This document shows positions 1 through 8,452 of a DNA stretch of 64,000 nucleotides, piece by piece. The DNA is from Betaproteobacteria bacterium HGW-Betaproteobacteria-7. GTDB lineage: Bacteria > Pseudomonadota > Gammaproteobacteria > Burkholderiales > Rhodocyclaceae. The stretch spans positions 83,433-147,432 of the forward strand of contig PHCE01000014.1 in NCBI GenBank assembly GCA_002840765.1, read 5' to 3'. The position numbers and the translations under genes are program-made. The notes under the pieces are model-generated. The model was not told where the DNA came from, made no database searches, and worked only from the letters and a program-made list of their open reading frames with translations. Every line of letters starts with the position of its first letter. The first letter of the stretch is position 1.

Positions 1-468
1 GGGCTGACCACGGCCCAGGCCGTCGGTGCCCGACTGGGAATTGACGAGATACATGGCGAAGTCAAGCCGGCTGAAAAACTGGCCCTGGTCGAACGCCTGC
101 AGAGCGAAGGCCGGGTCGTTGCCATGGCCGGCGACGGCATCAATGATGCGCCTGCCCTGGCCCGTGCCGATGTCGGGGTGGCCATGGGCACCGGTACCGA
201 CGTGGCGATGAACAGCGCCCAGGTGACGCTGGTCAAGGGCGATCTGCGCGGTATCGCCCGGGCTCGCCTGTTGTCCGTCGCGACGGTCGGCAACATGCGG
301 CAAAACCTGGTTTTCGCATTCCTCTACAACGCTTTGGGCATTCCGATCGCCGCCGGTGTGCTGTATCCGATTTTCGGGCTGGTCCTCTCGCCGATGATCG
401 CCGCCGCCGCAATGAGCCTCTCGTCAGTCAGCGTGGTTGGCAACGCCTTGCGTCTGCGCGCTGCCTGA
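1..468 (+). CDS. copA: Copper-type P1B ATPase, C-terminal part (5' end outside window)
   Basis: This is the last 155 residues of a heavy-metal P-type ATPase, an inner-membrane pump that exports monovalent copper (or a similar metal) at the cost of ATP. The reading frame is open from base 1, so the start lies upstream of the window. The hinge motif [11 protein letters not shown] of the haloacid-dehalogenase phosphorylation domain is at residues 43-53. It is followed by [12 protein letters not shown] and two final hydrophobic helices with the [16 protein letters not shown] ending typical of CopA/SilP-type pumps. The CPx metal-binding helix is not in the window, so Cu specificity is inferred from the C-terminal signature only. 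The gene stops about 170 bp before a convergent gene; no regulator of the CueR type is visible in the window. Confidence 0.88.
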   Translation, partial: GLTTAQAVGARLGIDEIHGEVKPAEKLALVERLQSEGRVVAMAGDGINDAPALARADVGVAMGTGTDVAMNSAQVTLVKGDLRGIARARLLSVATVGNMRQNLVFAFLYNALGIPIAAGVLYPIFGLVLSPMIAAAAMSLSSVSVVGNALRLRAA

Positions 469-535
469 GAGGTATGTGCTCTGGTGGCACGACGGGCATT
501 GCCGGCGCAATCGATGCCGTCAAAACTGGTGTAGC

Positions 536-604
536 TTGGTTGAGCAGCGCGGAGACCGTCTGCCGGGTGCAGCCGAGCAGACTGGCGATGTCTTGGGTGC
601 CAAG
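536..604 (-). pseudogene. Possible Crp/Fnr helix-turn-helix remnant
   Basis: On the minus strand the stretch LGTQDIASLLGCTRQTVSALL resembles the C-terminal helix-turn-helix of Crp/Fnr regulators (pattern: Q-ELA-xxxG-xxRETVSRxL). It sits in the 170-bp gap between the copper ATPase and the mutarotase. Flanking translation in the same frame (MRIGTGGRPW before, ATPVLTASIAP after) does not resemble a Crp protein, so at most about 23 residues of the old gene are recognisable. It is best read as a decayed fragment, and chance similarity is possible. Confidence 0.3.
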
Positions 605-638
605 GAACTGGCACCTCAAGACCACTGGCGACAAACAA

Positions 639-1487
639 CTACACAGCAACCAGGGTCTGCCGCCCGTACCAATCCTCACCGGCCGGCAGACTCACCGGCT
701 GCCGGGCGATGGCGGCCTCGACGCAGAGCATCTGCCGCCAGCCATCGGCCGGCATGTCGGTCATGGCAGCGCAGCTCTCAACCCAGGGATTCCAGACGAC
801 GACGTCAGGAAAACCCTGGTTCTGGATGCCCAGACTGTGGTTGCCGGCCTTCAGCAATAGCGGGCGTTTGACGTCGTGATAAATGCGGTCAAGCGGCCCG
901 TCAACAATCACCTCGGTACCACTGTCGCGGACGATGCGATTGGCGTTGGCGGCATCACGATACTCGTAGCCGTGAAGACCTTCGAGCGCCGCATCCTCGA
1001 CCTGGACCAGGCGCAGGTAGGAATGCAGGGCGCCGGTAAAACTGACGGGCGCACCGCCAGTATTGGTCACGCAGAGTTCGATGTCGATGCGGTCGGCTTC
1101 GACCATCAGCGTCAGTTCGGCGTGGAAAGCATGCGGCCAGTGGGCGCGCGTCACCTCGTCATCGGCAATTTCGAGGGTGATCAGCGCGTAATCGTCGCCA
1201 CAGCGCTCGGCAGCCGGCGACCAAGGTCGGGTGCGCACGAGACCGTGCTTCGGCAGGTCGCCAAGCGTGGAAAACTGTGGAAAACAGACGGGAATGCCGC
1301 CGCGGATGGAGACGCTGCCGTCGAATACCGCCTTATCGGAGAGGAAAAGGCGCTCGCGGCCGTCTGGCGTCTGCCACGACAGCACCTGGGCGCCCAGCTG
1401 GCTGATCACGGCTTTGGCTCCGCGCGGGCCATTCAGGCGCCAAGCGGGTATACCGTGGAATTCGATGCTTTCAATGGATGGTTTCAT
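639..1487 (-). CDS. D-hexose-6-phosphate mutarotase (aldose 1-epimerase family, YeaD-like)
   Basis: The 282-residue product belongs to the galactose-mutarotase-like beta-sandwich family and most resembles the hexose-6-phosphate mutarotases, which interconvert alpha and beta anomers of glucose-6-phosphate in the cytoplasm. Family hallmarks seen are the N-terminal GAKAVISQLGAQVLSW, the RGGIPVCFPQF loop with FPQF, HGLVRTRPW carrying a catalytic-type His, GALHSYL, and VVWNPW near the C-terminus. The ATG at 1487 starts MKPSIESIEFHGIPAW. The frame stays open further upstream, but that part overlaps the preceding gene and has no mutarotase similarity. The start overlaps the end of the upstream DUF3301 gene by 17 bp, which suggests translational coupling. 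Confidence 0.85.
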   Translation of the reverse strand: MKPSIESIEFHGIPAWRLNGPRGAKAVISQLGAQVLSWQTPDGRERLFLSDKAVFDGSVSIRGGIPVCFPQFSTLGDLPKHGLVRTRPWSPAAERCGDDYALITLEIADDEVTRAHWPHAFHAELTLMVEADRIDIELCVTNTGGAPVSFTGALHSYLRLVQVEDAALEGLHGYEYRDAANANRIVRDSGTEVIVDGPLDRIYHDVKRPLLLKAGNHSLGIQNQGFPDVVVWNPWVESCAAMTDMPADGWRQMLCVEAAIARQPVSLPAGEDWYGRQTLVAV

Positions 1488-1821
1488 GTTGTTCCGGTGC
1501 CTTGGGCACCACGTAAAGTTGCGGACGGATGTGGAGGAATTCAACGTCGCCACCGAGCAGCGTGACGCTGCCGGAACAGCGGTTGTTGCCGGTATCGCTG
1601 AACTCGAATGTGTAGACACGGCGCAGGCGGAAATGCCCGGCATCGTTGCGGGCCGGACGCAGTGAGCTGCCGACCACAGTTTCGTCGAGAAACTGCAGCC
1701 CCTCCTCGGCGCAGGCATGACGGGCGGCACGCACGCCAGCCTCGCGCGCTTTCAGTGAGTCGAGCCAGAACCAGATGGCGGCGCCAATGGCAGCAATAAC
1801 GAGTAATTCGGTGAATTCCAT
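1471..1821 (-). CDS. DUF3301-like membrane-anchored protein
   Basis: A 116-residue protein with an N-terminal hydrophobic helix (ELLVIAAIGAAIWFWLDSLK) followed by a soluble domain with the motif ARHACAEEGLQFLDETVV and RRVYTFEFSDTG. This layout matches the DUF3301 family of small single-pass proteins common in beta- and gammaproteobacteria; no biochemical function is established. The start ATG at 1821 was chosen because the N-terminal helix begins directly after it; an upstream in-frame extension is possible but lacks similarity. It overlaps the mutarotase gene by 17 bp and is probably cotranscribed with it. Confidence 0.75.
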   Translation of the reverse strand: MEFTELLVIAAIGAAIWFWLDSLKAREAGVRAARHACAEEGLQFLDETVVGSSLRPARNDAGHFRLRRVYTFEFSDTGNNRCSGSVTLLGGDVEFLHIRPQLYVVPKAPEQHETIH

Positions 1822-1859
1822 GGCGCAAGTATACGGAAAGGAGGAAATACTCCACAGAA

Positions 1860-3431
1860 ATGGAATCACTTATCACGGATAATGCGATTGTCAAAAATTC
1901 CCTTCGAGCCATGGGTATTCCCCTGCAGCGCCTTCGTGAGCTACTGTTCAGCCAGCCCCAGCCTCAGGATCTGTCCGCAACGGCCTCTGCCAGTCACAGC
2001 AATATCCCCGCCGGGCATTACCCGCTGGCCGCGATCGCCCGACTGAGCAACGAGGTTCTGCCGCCGATCGTCCGCCTGGACAATCTGCACATGCGCTTCA
2101 AGTTACTGGAGGAGGCCCGCCAGGAAATCGAAAAGCTGCTGCCATCCCTGGAAACCGGAGTCGCTGGTGCGAGCCTGCCCTTGCCCACCGCGGCGACGGC
2201 GGCCGCCTTGCAGGCGGACAATCTGCTCAAGCGGCTGGCCCAGGGTTACGCCGACATCGCCCGCAAGATCTTCCGCGAACACCACGCGAGCTTCGCCAAC
2301 CTGCTGCACCGGGCCACCGAGCGCGCGATGAGCCTGATCGCCCGGCGCCAGTTACTGGCTTACCGGGCGTATGCCCTGCCCTCGGCGAACTCCTGGTTGC
2401 ACCTGCATGAGCTTTACCGGATGACCTGCGATCCGCGCAGCAAACCGCTCAACGGCGAAACAGCACCGATCGAACATGAATATCTCGGCGCCCTGCTGTT
2501 CGCCTTCCTCGAACCGAACAAGTTGCCGCGCAACGAACTCGACGTCGTCCATCGCTGTACCCGGCAACTCGCCGCCTATGCCGTCGTCGCCGAAGCCACC
2601 TCCGAACTGCTGACCAGCAAGAACGCCGACGCCTGCTTCCTGGTCCGTTCCGAAGAGGGCAATCCCGGTTTTCCGCTGAGCCGGCTGCCCCCCGGCAGCC
2701 AGTTTTCCGGCGGGCTGGTCGTCGATTGCGCCCAGGTTCTCGCCGCCCTCGACCGCAATCTTGCCCGCCAGCCGGGCAAGCCGGTACAACCCGCGCTATC
2801 GGCACCACCGCTGCTACTGCAAAGCCTGCGCATCGCCATCGGTGGCCGTAGCGCCCGCCGTTTCAGCCGCAGCAAGTTCCGGCCGCGTGCCGATCTGGTT
2901 GGCGGGCTCGACCAGGTGATCGAGTTCCTCGACGGCCATGCCTTCTCTCGGCGTGCCCACGACAGCTTCAACCGGCACGAATCGCCAGCTTTTCTGACCA
3001 GCGAATGGTCGCTGATTGACGAAAGTCCGGACGGCTTCCTGATCCGCTTCATCAAGGGCGAGAAATGCCAGTTCGGGGCCGGCGACCTTGTCGCGCTGCA
3101 GCCACGCGAATCGAGCCGTATCCATGTCTGCCTGGTGCGGCGCATTGCCTCGGTGCGCAATCGTCTGGAGCTGGGCATGCAACTGTTGTCGCCGCAGGTC
3201 AGCGTGGTCACGCTGGCCAGTAATGGCTCAGCGGCCAGGCGGGCCGTCTTCCTGCACAGCCTGCCGGCCTACGGTCCGCATTCCGGACTGATCGTCGCCC
3301 CCGGCCACGTCAGAGTCGGCCAGACGCTCAGCTTCACAACGCTGGGACGGCATATCGAAAGACGGGTCGGCAGGACACTGGAGGCCAACGAGGGGCTAGA
3401 ATTCGTTAGTCTCGAACCGCTTCCCCACTGA
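1860..3431 (+). CDS. Large conserved-looking protein with a PilZ-like C-terminal region
   Basis: The 523-residue product has no signal peptide. The first two thirds look alpha-helical, with leucine/alanine-rich segments such as LRELLFSQPQ and a glutamate-rich RFKLLEEARQEIEKLLPSL. From about residue 375 the pattern changes to beta: EWSLIDESPDGFLIRF, then GDLVALQP, then CLVRRIASVRNRLELGMQLLSP. That order (D-x-S-x-x-G, then a G-x-Q-L strand) is reminiscent of PilZ-type barrels that bind cyclic di-GMP, but the canonical RxxxR motif is not clearly present. It is probably cotranscribed with rlmJ, 7 bp downstream. The GGAGG at about 1840 lies rather far from the ATG at 1860, so the start is uncertain; ATG 1911 is an alternative. 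Confidence 0.6.
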   Translation: MESLITDNAIVKNSLRAMGIPLQRLRELLFSQPQPQDLSATASASHSNIPAGHYPLAAIARLSNEVLPPIVRLDNLHMRFKLLEEARQEIEKLLPSLETGVAGASLPLPTAATAAALQADNLLKRLAQGYADIARKIFREHHASFANLLHRATERAMSLIARRQLLAYRAYALPSANSWLHLHELYRMTCDPRSKPLNGETAPIEHEYLGALLFAFLEPNKLPRNELDVVHRCTRQLAAYAVVAEATSELLTSKNADACFLVRSEEGNPGFPLSRLPPGSQFSGGLVVDCAQVLAALDRNLARQPGKPVQPALSAPPLLLQSLRIAIGGRSARRFSRSKFRPRADLVGGLDQVIEFLDGHAFSRRAHDSFNRHESPAFLTSEWSLIDESPDGFLIRFIKGEKCQFGAGDLVALQPRESSRIHVCLVRRIASVRNRLELGMQLLSPQVSVVTLASNGSAARRAVFLHSLPAYGPHSGLIVAPGHVRVGQTLSFTTLGRHIERRVGRTLEANEGLEFVSLEPLPH

Positions 3432-3438
3432 AACCCTG

Positions 3439-4284
3439 ATGCTCAGCTACCGCCATGCCTTCCACGCCGGCAACCACGCCGATGTGCTGAAACACCTGAT
3501 CCTGATCCAGATCGCTCAATATATGGGCGAAAAGCCGACGCCCTTCTGGATCATCGACACGCACGCCGGGGCCGGCCATTACGCCCTCGACTCGGCGCAC
3601 GCCAGCAAGCTGGCCGAATACCGCGACGGCATCGGCCGCCTGTGGGAGGCCAAAGGGCTACCACCGGCCGCCGCCGACTACGTCGATTTCATCCGCCTGC
3701 AGAACCCGGATGGCCAGCTGCGCCACTACCCCGGCTCGCCCTGGCTGGCCAGTCAGCTGCTACGCGACGGCGACCGCCTGCGTCTCTACGAACTGCACAG
3801 CAGCGACGTCAAGTTGCTGCAGGAATGCTTCAGGAACGGCGGCCGCCAGATCATGATCACCGCCGGCGATGGTTTCGCCGGCCTGAAGGCTGTCCTGCCG
3901 CCACCGCCGCGCCGCGCCCTGGTCCTCATCGATCCCTCCTACGAAACGCGCGACGACTACAGCAACGTCGTCAAGGGTCTGCAGGACGCCCTGAAGCGTT
4001 TCCCGACCGGCACCTACGCGCTGTGGTACCCGATGTTATCGAAGCCGGAGGCGGTCAAGCTGCCGAACCGCCTGAAGGCGCTCGGCGCCGACAACTGGCT
4101 GCACGCCACGCTGCAGACCAAAGCGCCATCACGCGACGGTTTCGGCATGCACGGCAGCGGCATGTTCATTATCAACCCGCCGTGGACGCTGGAGAAGAAG
4201 CTGCACGAGACGCTGCCGGTCCTTGCCTCCCTGCTCTCCCAAGGGCAGGGAAGCGGCTTCAGCATCGACTCGGAAAGCACCTGA
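3439..4284 (+). CDS. rlmJ: 23S rRNA (adenine-2030-N6)-methyltransferase RlmJ
   Basis: The 281-residue protein is full length for RlmJ (formerly YhiR), a SAM-dependent enzyme that methylates A2030 of 23S rRNA. The N-terminus MLSYRHAFHAGNHADVLKH is the family signature, followed by the SAM-binding strand with IDTHAGAGHYAL and the catalytic-type motif DPSYE at residues 165-169. The helix containing KGLQDALKRFPTGTYALWYP and the end with GSGMFIINPPW are typical. The gene begins 7 bp after the preceding gene and ends before a strong bidirectional terminator. Confidence 0.95.
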   Translation: MLSYRHAFHAGNHADVLKHLILIQIAQYMGEKPTPFWIIDTHAGAGHYALDSAHASKLAEYRDGIGRLWEAKGLPPAAADYVDFIRLQNPDGQLRHYPGSPWLASQLLRDGDRLRLYELHSSDVKLLQECFRNGGRQIMITAGDGFAGLKAVLPPPPRRALVLIDPSYETRDDYSNVVKGLQDALKRFPTGTYALWYPMLSKPEAVKLPNRLKALGADNWLHATLQTKAPSRDGFGMHGSGMFIINPPWTLEKKLHETLPVLASLLSQGQGSGFSIDSEST

Positions 4285-4302
4285 ACCCATTCAGGTGAAC
4301 GA

Positions 4303-4331
4303 AAAAACGGCCGGGGAAACCGGCCGTTTTT
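4303..4331. terminator. Bidirectional Rho-independent terminator
   Basis: A perfect 12-bp stem (AAAAACGGCCGG at 4303-4314 pairing with 4320-4331) closes a GGAAA loop, with A-rich left and T-rich right flanks. It lies between the convergent rlmJ and PEP-CTERM genes and can serve both strands. Confidence 0.9.
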
Positions 4332-4348
4332 CATGCGACTCGTGCTGA

Positions 4349-5467
4349 TCAGTTCTGGCGGAAGCGACGGTAGGCAAGACCGAGCAGACCGGCGGCGAGG
4401 AGAACCAGGGTACCCGGTTCCGGCACACGGGACTGCGGATCACCAGCCAGCAGGAAGATGTCGCCAAAGCCACCGTTGTCGCACGGGCCAATCGCACCAC
4501 CATCCAGCAGATCCGGACCGGAGCGATCCGGACCGTTGCGCGGCGGGGTATTGAAGCAGCCCATCCAGACCTGGACAGAGAGCGTGTCATAACCTTGGGA
4601 GAACAGATCTTGCAGATCAAGTCCCGGCAGGTAGTTGATGAACTCGAGCTCGTTGGACCCGCGGTTGGTATTGACCAACGTGCCACCACTTGGGCAGGTG
4701 CTACCGTCCGGCGACGGATATGAAACCGTTGCATTGACGACGCAGATGCTACCTACCGTCATCGCGAAATCGTCAGCGCCCGGCGAGGTGACGCCGCTCC
4801 CGTCGAAAGTCTTGTCCGACAAATAAGCCAGCGGATCGGCAAACGGATTCAACGGATCGACGTTCTGCGTTTCGAAATAGACGTTCTGCTGGTTGCCATT
4901 GACATCACGCACCGTGATCAGTGACCAGATCGGCAGCGAAGCAATCGAGTTCTGCGGCTGGTTCATGTCGAAGCCGATCAGCATCTCGTGGAAAGCACCG
5001 CCAAAGGTCAGCTTGTTGATCAGCGAACTGAGGCTGATGTCCCAGCTGAAAGGCGTGTCGCCAAGCAGAGGAACGTTGTTGTTCGGATCATTGCCATCGC
5101 CCGTGTAGAAGTAATCTTTGTTGGCATTGATGGTCGAGAAGGCATCTTCGGATCCGGACGGAACCATGTCGCCGTTGTCCAGGATGTTGCCGTTATTGGT
5201 CGCCAGCACCACGGTATCGATCAGGTTGCCCTGTGCCGTGCTGAAGGTATAGGGCGCCGTGTAACCCGGGTAATTCTGGGCAGCCAGGTATTCGAGCACT
5301 GCGGTCGAACAGGAAACCAGGTTACCGAAAGTTGCGCAGGCAGATGACGGATTCGGGTAGTTGGTATTGAAAATCGGGAGGTCATCGGCCTGGGCCGGGG
5401 CGCTGCCGAATACAAGAACAGAGGCAACGCAGACACTGCCAAAGGTCTTTTTGAGCATGTTATTCAT
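4349..5467 (-). CDS. PEP-CTERM sorting-domain exported protein
   Basis: A 372-residue exported protein. The signal peptide MNNMLKKTFGSVCVASVLVF ends at SAPAQA-DD. The C-terminus carries the PEP-CTERM tripartite sorting signal: VPEPGT, a hydrophobic helix (LVLLAAGLLGLA) and a basic tail YRRFRQN. Such proteins are cut by exosortase (EpsH/XrtA) and delivered to the cell surface, where several take part in exopolysaccharide-dependent floc or biofilm formation. The central part is rich in Asn, Asp, Gly and Ser and has paired cysteines (SSACATFGNLVSC; CVVNATVSYPSPDGSTC), but no enzymatic motif was recognised. The start ATG at 5467 has GGAG about 8 bp upstream; a second ATG at 5458 is possible. No exosortase gene is in the window. 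A sigma-54-like promoter lies 45 bp upstream. Confidence 0.85.
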   Translation of the reverse strand: MNNMLKKTFGSVCVASVLVFGSAPAQADDLPIFNTNYPNPSSACATFGNLVSCSTAVLEYLAAQNYPGYTAPYTFSTAQGNLIDTVVLATNNGNILDNGDMVPSGSEDAFSTINANKDYFYTGDGNDPNNNVPLLGDTPFSWDISLSSLINKLTFGGAFHEMLIGFDMNQPQNSIASLPIWSLITVRDVNGNQQNVYFETQNVDPLNPFADPLAYLSDKTFDGSGVTSPGADDFAMTVGSICVVNATVSYPSPDGSTCPSGGTLVNTNRGSNELEFINYLPGLDLQDLFSQGYDTLSVQVWMGCFNTPPRNGPDRSGPDLLDGGAIGPCDNGGFGDIFLLAGDPQSRVPEPGTLVLLAAGLLGLAYRRFRQN

Positions 5468-5511
5468 GTTTGGCTCCGTCGAGAGTAAATCCGTTAGGAC
5501 GAAAACCAAAC

Positions 5512-5527
5512 AGCAACAGCCATGCCA
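5512..5527 (-). promoter_or_regulatory. Putative sigma-54 (-24/-12) promoter for the PEP-CTERM gene
   Basis: Read on the minus strand the sequence is TGGCATGGCTGTTGCT. It matches the RpoN consensus TGGCACG-N4-TTGCW with one difference and the correct GG-to-GC spacing. It ends 45 bp before the PEP-CTERM start codon. In Zoogloea-type bacteria PEP-CTERM genes are known to be driven by RpoN with the PrsK/PrsR two-component system, so this placement makes sense. Confidence 0.6.
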
Positions 5528-5614
5528 TGGCGCATAACACACTGTTTTTAAATTACTATACTAGACGCATATGACTTTTGGCCTAGTGCGTGTAAAGAAT
5601 GCCGACACGCCGAC

Positions 5615-6001
5615 TCAGTCTTTCGTCAAGCCCTCTTCTGGCGACGGTTTCAATGCCGTGTATTTGGCCCGCGAGCCACGCGCCAGCTCAATTGGATATT
5701 TCTCGCCATTTTTCGATATTTTGCTGCGCGCTGCAGCCAGCAGGTCAATGCCTGCCGTCTCGGCAATCAACAGCAAGTAGAGCAGGATGTCGGCACACTC
5801 GTCACCCAAGGCCTCCGCCGTGGCCGGTTCATCGGCCAGCGCCGCGATCTCTGGGTCACTCTTCCATTGCGTCAGTTCAAGCAGTTCGCCGGCTTCCAGG
5901 TTGAGCGAGACAATCAGGTTGCGCAGCGAATGAAATTGTCGCCAGTCGCGTGCATCGCGGAAGGCCAGCAGTTCGGCGGTGAGGGCTTGCAGGTCGCTCA
6001 T
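5615..6001 (-). CDS. MazG-like nucleotide pyrophosphohydrolase
   Basis: A 128-residue all-alpha NTP pyrophosphatase of the MazG/dCTPase-like type, expected to hydrolyse a non-canonical or surplus (d)NTP to the monophosphate and pyrophosphate. The metal-binding acidic motifs are visible: LNLEAGELLELTQW (E-x3-E) and LGDECADILLYLLLIAE (E-x2-D). The length is normal for the single-domain members. The ATG at 6001 (MSDLQALT) is preferred over the ATG at 6007 because the AAGGA sequence is 7 bases from it but touches the upstream one. It is an isolated gene divergent from the symporter gene at 6085. Confidence 0.85.
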   Translation of the reverse strand: MSDLQALTAELLAFRDARDWRQFHSLRNLIVSLNLEAGELLELTQWKSDPEIAALADEPATAEALGDECADILLYLLLIAETAGIDLLAAARSKISKNGEKYPIELARGSRAKYTALKPSPEEGLTKD

Positions 6002-6084
6002 CTTCATTTCCTTATCGACAATGAATCGATGATGCCACAGCGTGTCGCCGCTAGAATGGCTGCTCCATCGACTGCCCGCACGTC

Positions 6085-7326
6085 ATGAAAACACCATCCC
6101 TGAATCTGCAGATTTTTGCCGGCTGCGCCGTCGGCATAGCCGGCGGCCTCTGGCTGGCCGCTGAGGGTCCCACACCGGCGGCGCAGAACACGCTGTACGG
6201 CGCCAAACTGGTCGGCAACCTGTTTCTCGATCTGCTGCGCATGGTGCTGGTGCCTCTGGTCTTTTCATCCATCGTCGTCGGCGTTGCCAACCTGCGCGCC
6301 CACGACCAGATGCACCGGGTGTGGACGACGACACTGGCCTTTTTCTTCGCCACCATGGGCCTGGCCATCGTCATCGGCTTTGGCGCCGCCCATCTGTTCC
6401 GGCCGGGCGATGGGCTGCAACTGGCAATGTTCGCCGAGGCGACGCAGAACTTCCAGGCACGGCAGATGCCGCTGCCCGACTACATCGCCCAGTTCCTCCG
6501 CGGCCTGTTCCAGAATCCGTTCAAGGCGCTGGCGGGCGGCGAGATCCTGGCTATCGTCATCGTCGCGCTGTTTCTCGGCATCGCGCTGGTCGTCGGCGGC
6601 GAGCGCTACCGCAATATCCGCAACCTGATCGGCGAACTGCAGGAACTCTGCCTGCGCATCGTCGGCTGGATCATGTACCTGGCGCCCTTCGGTATCGCCG
6701 CCCTGCTGCTGCAACTGGTCGCCGGACAAAAGAGTGAGTTGCTGCTCAGCCTCGGTCATTTCATCGCCGTCGTCACCGGCACCACGCTGTTCCACGGCCT
6801 GATCGTGCTGCCGGCGATCCTCTGGCTGGTCACCCGGATGTCGCCGCGGCGCTTCTTCAAGGGCAGCCGCGAGGCGCTGGTCACTGCCTTCGCAACCAGT
6901 TCGAGCGCCGCCACACTGCCGATCACGCTACGCTGCGCCGAGCAGCACCTGCATGTAAAGAAGGATGTCGCCAGTTTTGTCGTGCCGCTCGGGGCGACCA
7001 TGAACATGGACGGCACGGCGCTCTACGAAGCGGCAGCAGCGCTGTTCGTCGCCCGCCTGGCCGGTATCGAACTCGATATTGCCAGCCAGATGATCATTTT
7101 CTTCGTCGCCATGCTCGGCGCCATCGGCGCCCCCGGTATTCCCAGCACCGGCATGCTGTCGATGGTGCTGGTGCTCGAATCGGTCGGCCTTCCGACCGAG
7201 GCCATCGCCATCCTGTTGCCGATCGACCGCATCCTTGACACCGTACGCACGGCGGTCAATGTCGAAGGCGATCTGGTCGGTGCCGTGGTCGTGCAGAAAC
7301 TGGCCGGCGGTGACCCGGCAGGCTGA
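6085..7326 (+). CDS. Dicarboxylate/amino acid:cation symporter (DAACS/SLC1 family)
   Basis: A 413-residue inner-membrane secondary transporter of the glutamate/C4-dicarboxylate family that imports acidic amino acids or dicarboxylates with sodium or protons. Family motifs are the serine-rich hairpin ATSSSAATLPIT, the NMDGTALYEA segment of helix 7 and GAPGIPSTGM in hairpin 2, followed by LPIDRILDTVRTAVNVEGD containing the conserved Asp and Asn substrate ligands. The typical eight helices plus two hairpins are evident from the hydrophobic pattern. The substrate (glutamate, aspartate or succinate) cannot be decided from sequence. It is monocistronic, with a convergent gene starting 4 bp after its stop. 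Confidence 0.9.
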   Translation: MKTPSLNLQIFAGCAVGIAGGLWLAAEGPTPAAQNTLYGAKLVGNLFLDLLRMVLVPLVFSSIVVGVANLRAHDQMHRVWTTTLAFFFATMGLAIVIGFGAAHLFRPGDGLQLAMFAEATQNFQARQMPLPDYIAQFLRGLFQNPFKALAGGEILAIVIVALFLGIALVVGGERYRNIRNLIGELQELCLRIVGWIMYLAPFGIAALLLQLVAGQKSELLLSLGHFIAVVTGTTLFHGLIVLPAILWLVTRMSPRRFFKGSREALVTAFATSSSAATLPITLRCAEQHLHVKKDVASFVVPLGATMNMDGTALYEAAAALFVARLAGIELDIASQMIIFFVAMLGAIGAPGIPSTGMLSMVLVLESVGLPTEAIAILLPIDRILDTVRTAVNVEGDLVGAVVVQKLAGGDPAG

Positions 7327-7329
7327 CGC

Positions 7330-7764
7330 CTACTTGTCGGGAACCTCGATACCCTGGCGGCGCAGCCAGTTGCGGTCGAGTTCCCAGCGGATGCCCTTGA
7401 TCCCGGGCTGGGCCAGGACGAGATCCTTGGCCTCATCCTGCACCTGGCCGAGCAGGCGCTCGACGGCGATGAACTCGGGATTATTGTGGTCTTTGACGTT
7501 GATCTTCGGATATAGAACGCCGAGCATGCGGAAAGCCGGCGAGTCGAAATTGCGCGGCGTCGCCATCACCGCCGTCTCGCCTTCAACGCGCAGCACATGG
7601 AATTTGTAGGGATAGTTGCGCAGGCGCTCGCTGGCCTGCGTGGCGATGATGTCGTTGAGCTCGCGGGTACGCCCATCCGGGCGGCGGATGGCCCAGTCGA
7701 GGGCGACCAGCAGGGCGATGACCAGCAAGGCCCACTGCCAGAACTTGATTTGCCGAAAATTCAT
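7330..7764 (-). CDS. Small membrane-anchored protein of unknown function
   Basis: A 144-residue product with one N-terminal membrane helix ([20 protein letters not shown]) and a soluble domain with [20 protein letters not shown] and a conserved-looking [19 protein letters not shown] near the end. No family was recognised. The start ATG at 7764 directly precedes the hydrophobic helix. It converges with the symporter gene and is divergent from the carbonic-anhydrase-like gene at 7882. Confidence 0.65.
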   Translation of the reverse strand: MNFRQIKFWQWALLVIALLVALDWAIRRPDGRTRELNDIIATQASERLRNYPYKFHVLRVEGETAVMATPRNFDSPAFRMLGVLYPKINVKDHNNPEFIAVERLLGQVQDEAKDLVLAQPGIKGIRWELDRNWLRRQGIEVPDK

Positions 7765-7881
7765 GGTCTCTCCATCGTTGAAACTTGGTTCTGCCCCGCC
7801 AGCAGCCCGCGCAGCGTAACATTGTCGGCCCGGCCGCGGGCAGGCGATCATGCGCCCGCGCCCCAAGACCACGGAGACCAC

Positions 7882-8403
7882 ATGCCCCTGTTCAAACTCG
7901 GCGACAAGCAGCCGCAACTCGGCGCCAACACCTGGGTTGCCCCCAACGCCACGGTAATCGGCGACATCCGCCTGGGCGCCAACGCCTCGATCTGGTGGAA
8001 CGCCACCCTGCGCGGCGACAACGACCCGATCCATATCGGCGACAACACCAACATCCAGGACGGCTCGGTACTGCATACCGACGAAGGCGTGCCCATGCAT
8101 ATCGGCGCCAACGTCACCGTCGGCCACCTGGTCATGCTGCACGGCTGCACCGTCGGCGACGGCAGCCTGATCGGCATCGGCTCGGTGATTCTCAACCGGG
8201 CGGTGATCGGCAAGGGCTGCATCGTCGGCGCCAACACCCTGATCCCGGAAGGCAAGGTATTTCCCGACCACTCGCTGATCATCGGTTCCCCGGGCAAGGT
8301 GGTACGTCAACTCTCCGCCGAGGAAGTAGCCAAATTACAGGCCTCGGCTGCCCACTACGTGGCCAATGCCGCCCGCTACCGCGATACGCTGATGCCGCTG
8401 TAA
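7882..8403 (+). CDS. Gamma-carbonic anhydrase family hexapeptide-repeat protein (YrdA-like)
   Basis: A 173-residue left-handed beta-helix protein. Hexapeptide repeats run from about residue 12 to 130 (for example [20 protein letters not shown] and [16 protein letters not shown]). The metal-ligand histidines typical of gamma-carbonic anhydrases are seen in VLHTDEG and [10 protein letters not shown]. The C-terminal helix [15 protein letters not shown] closes the trimer. Family members bind zinc or iron; CO2 hydration has been shown for some relatives only, so activity is not certain. The ATG at 7882 begins [11 protein letters not shown]. Confidence 0.9.
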   Translation: MPLFKLGDKQPQLGANTWVAPNATVIGDIRLGANASIWWNATLRGDNDPIHIGDNTNIQDGSVLHTDEGVPMHIGANVTVGHLVMLHGCTVGDGSLIGIGSVILNRAVIGKGCIVGANTLIPEGKVFPDHSLIIGSPGKVVRQLSAEEVAKLQASAAHYVANAARYRDTLMPL

Positions 8404-8410
8404 ACGACAA

Positions 8411-8430
8411 CGCGGGGCCGCAGCCCCGCG
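8411..8430. terminator. GC-rich hairpin between convergent genes
   Basis: CGCGGGGC (8411-8418) pairs perfectly with GCCCCGCG (8423-8430) around a CGCA loop, 8 bp after the carbonic-anhydrase-like stop. There is no clear T run, so it may act only as a partial terminator or an mRNA-stabilising structure. Confidence 0.5.
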
Positions 8431-8452
8431 CTTCATTCCACTTCCGGAAAGC

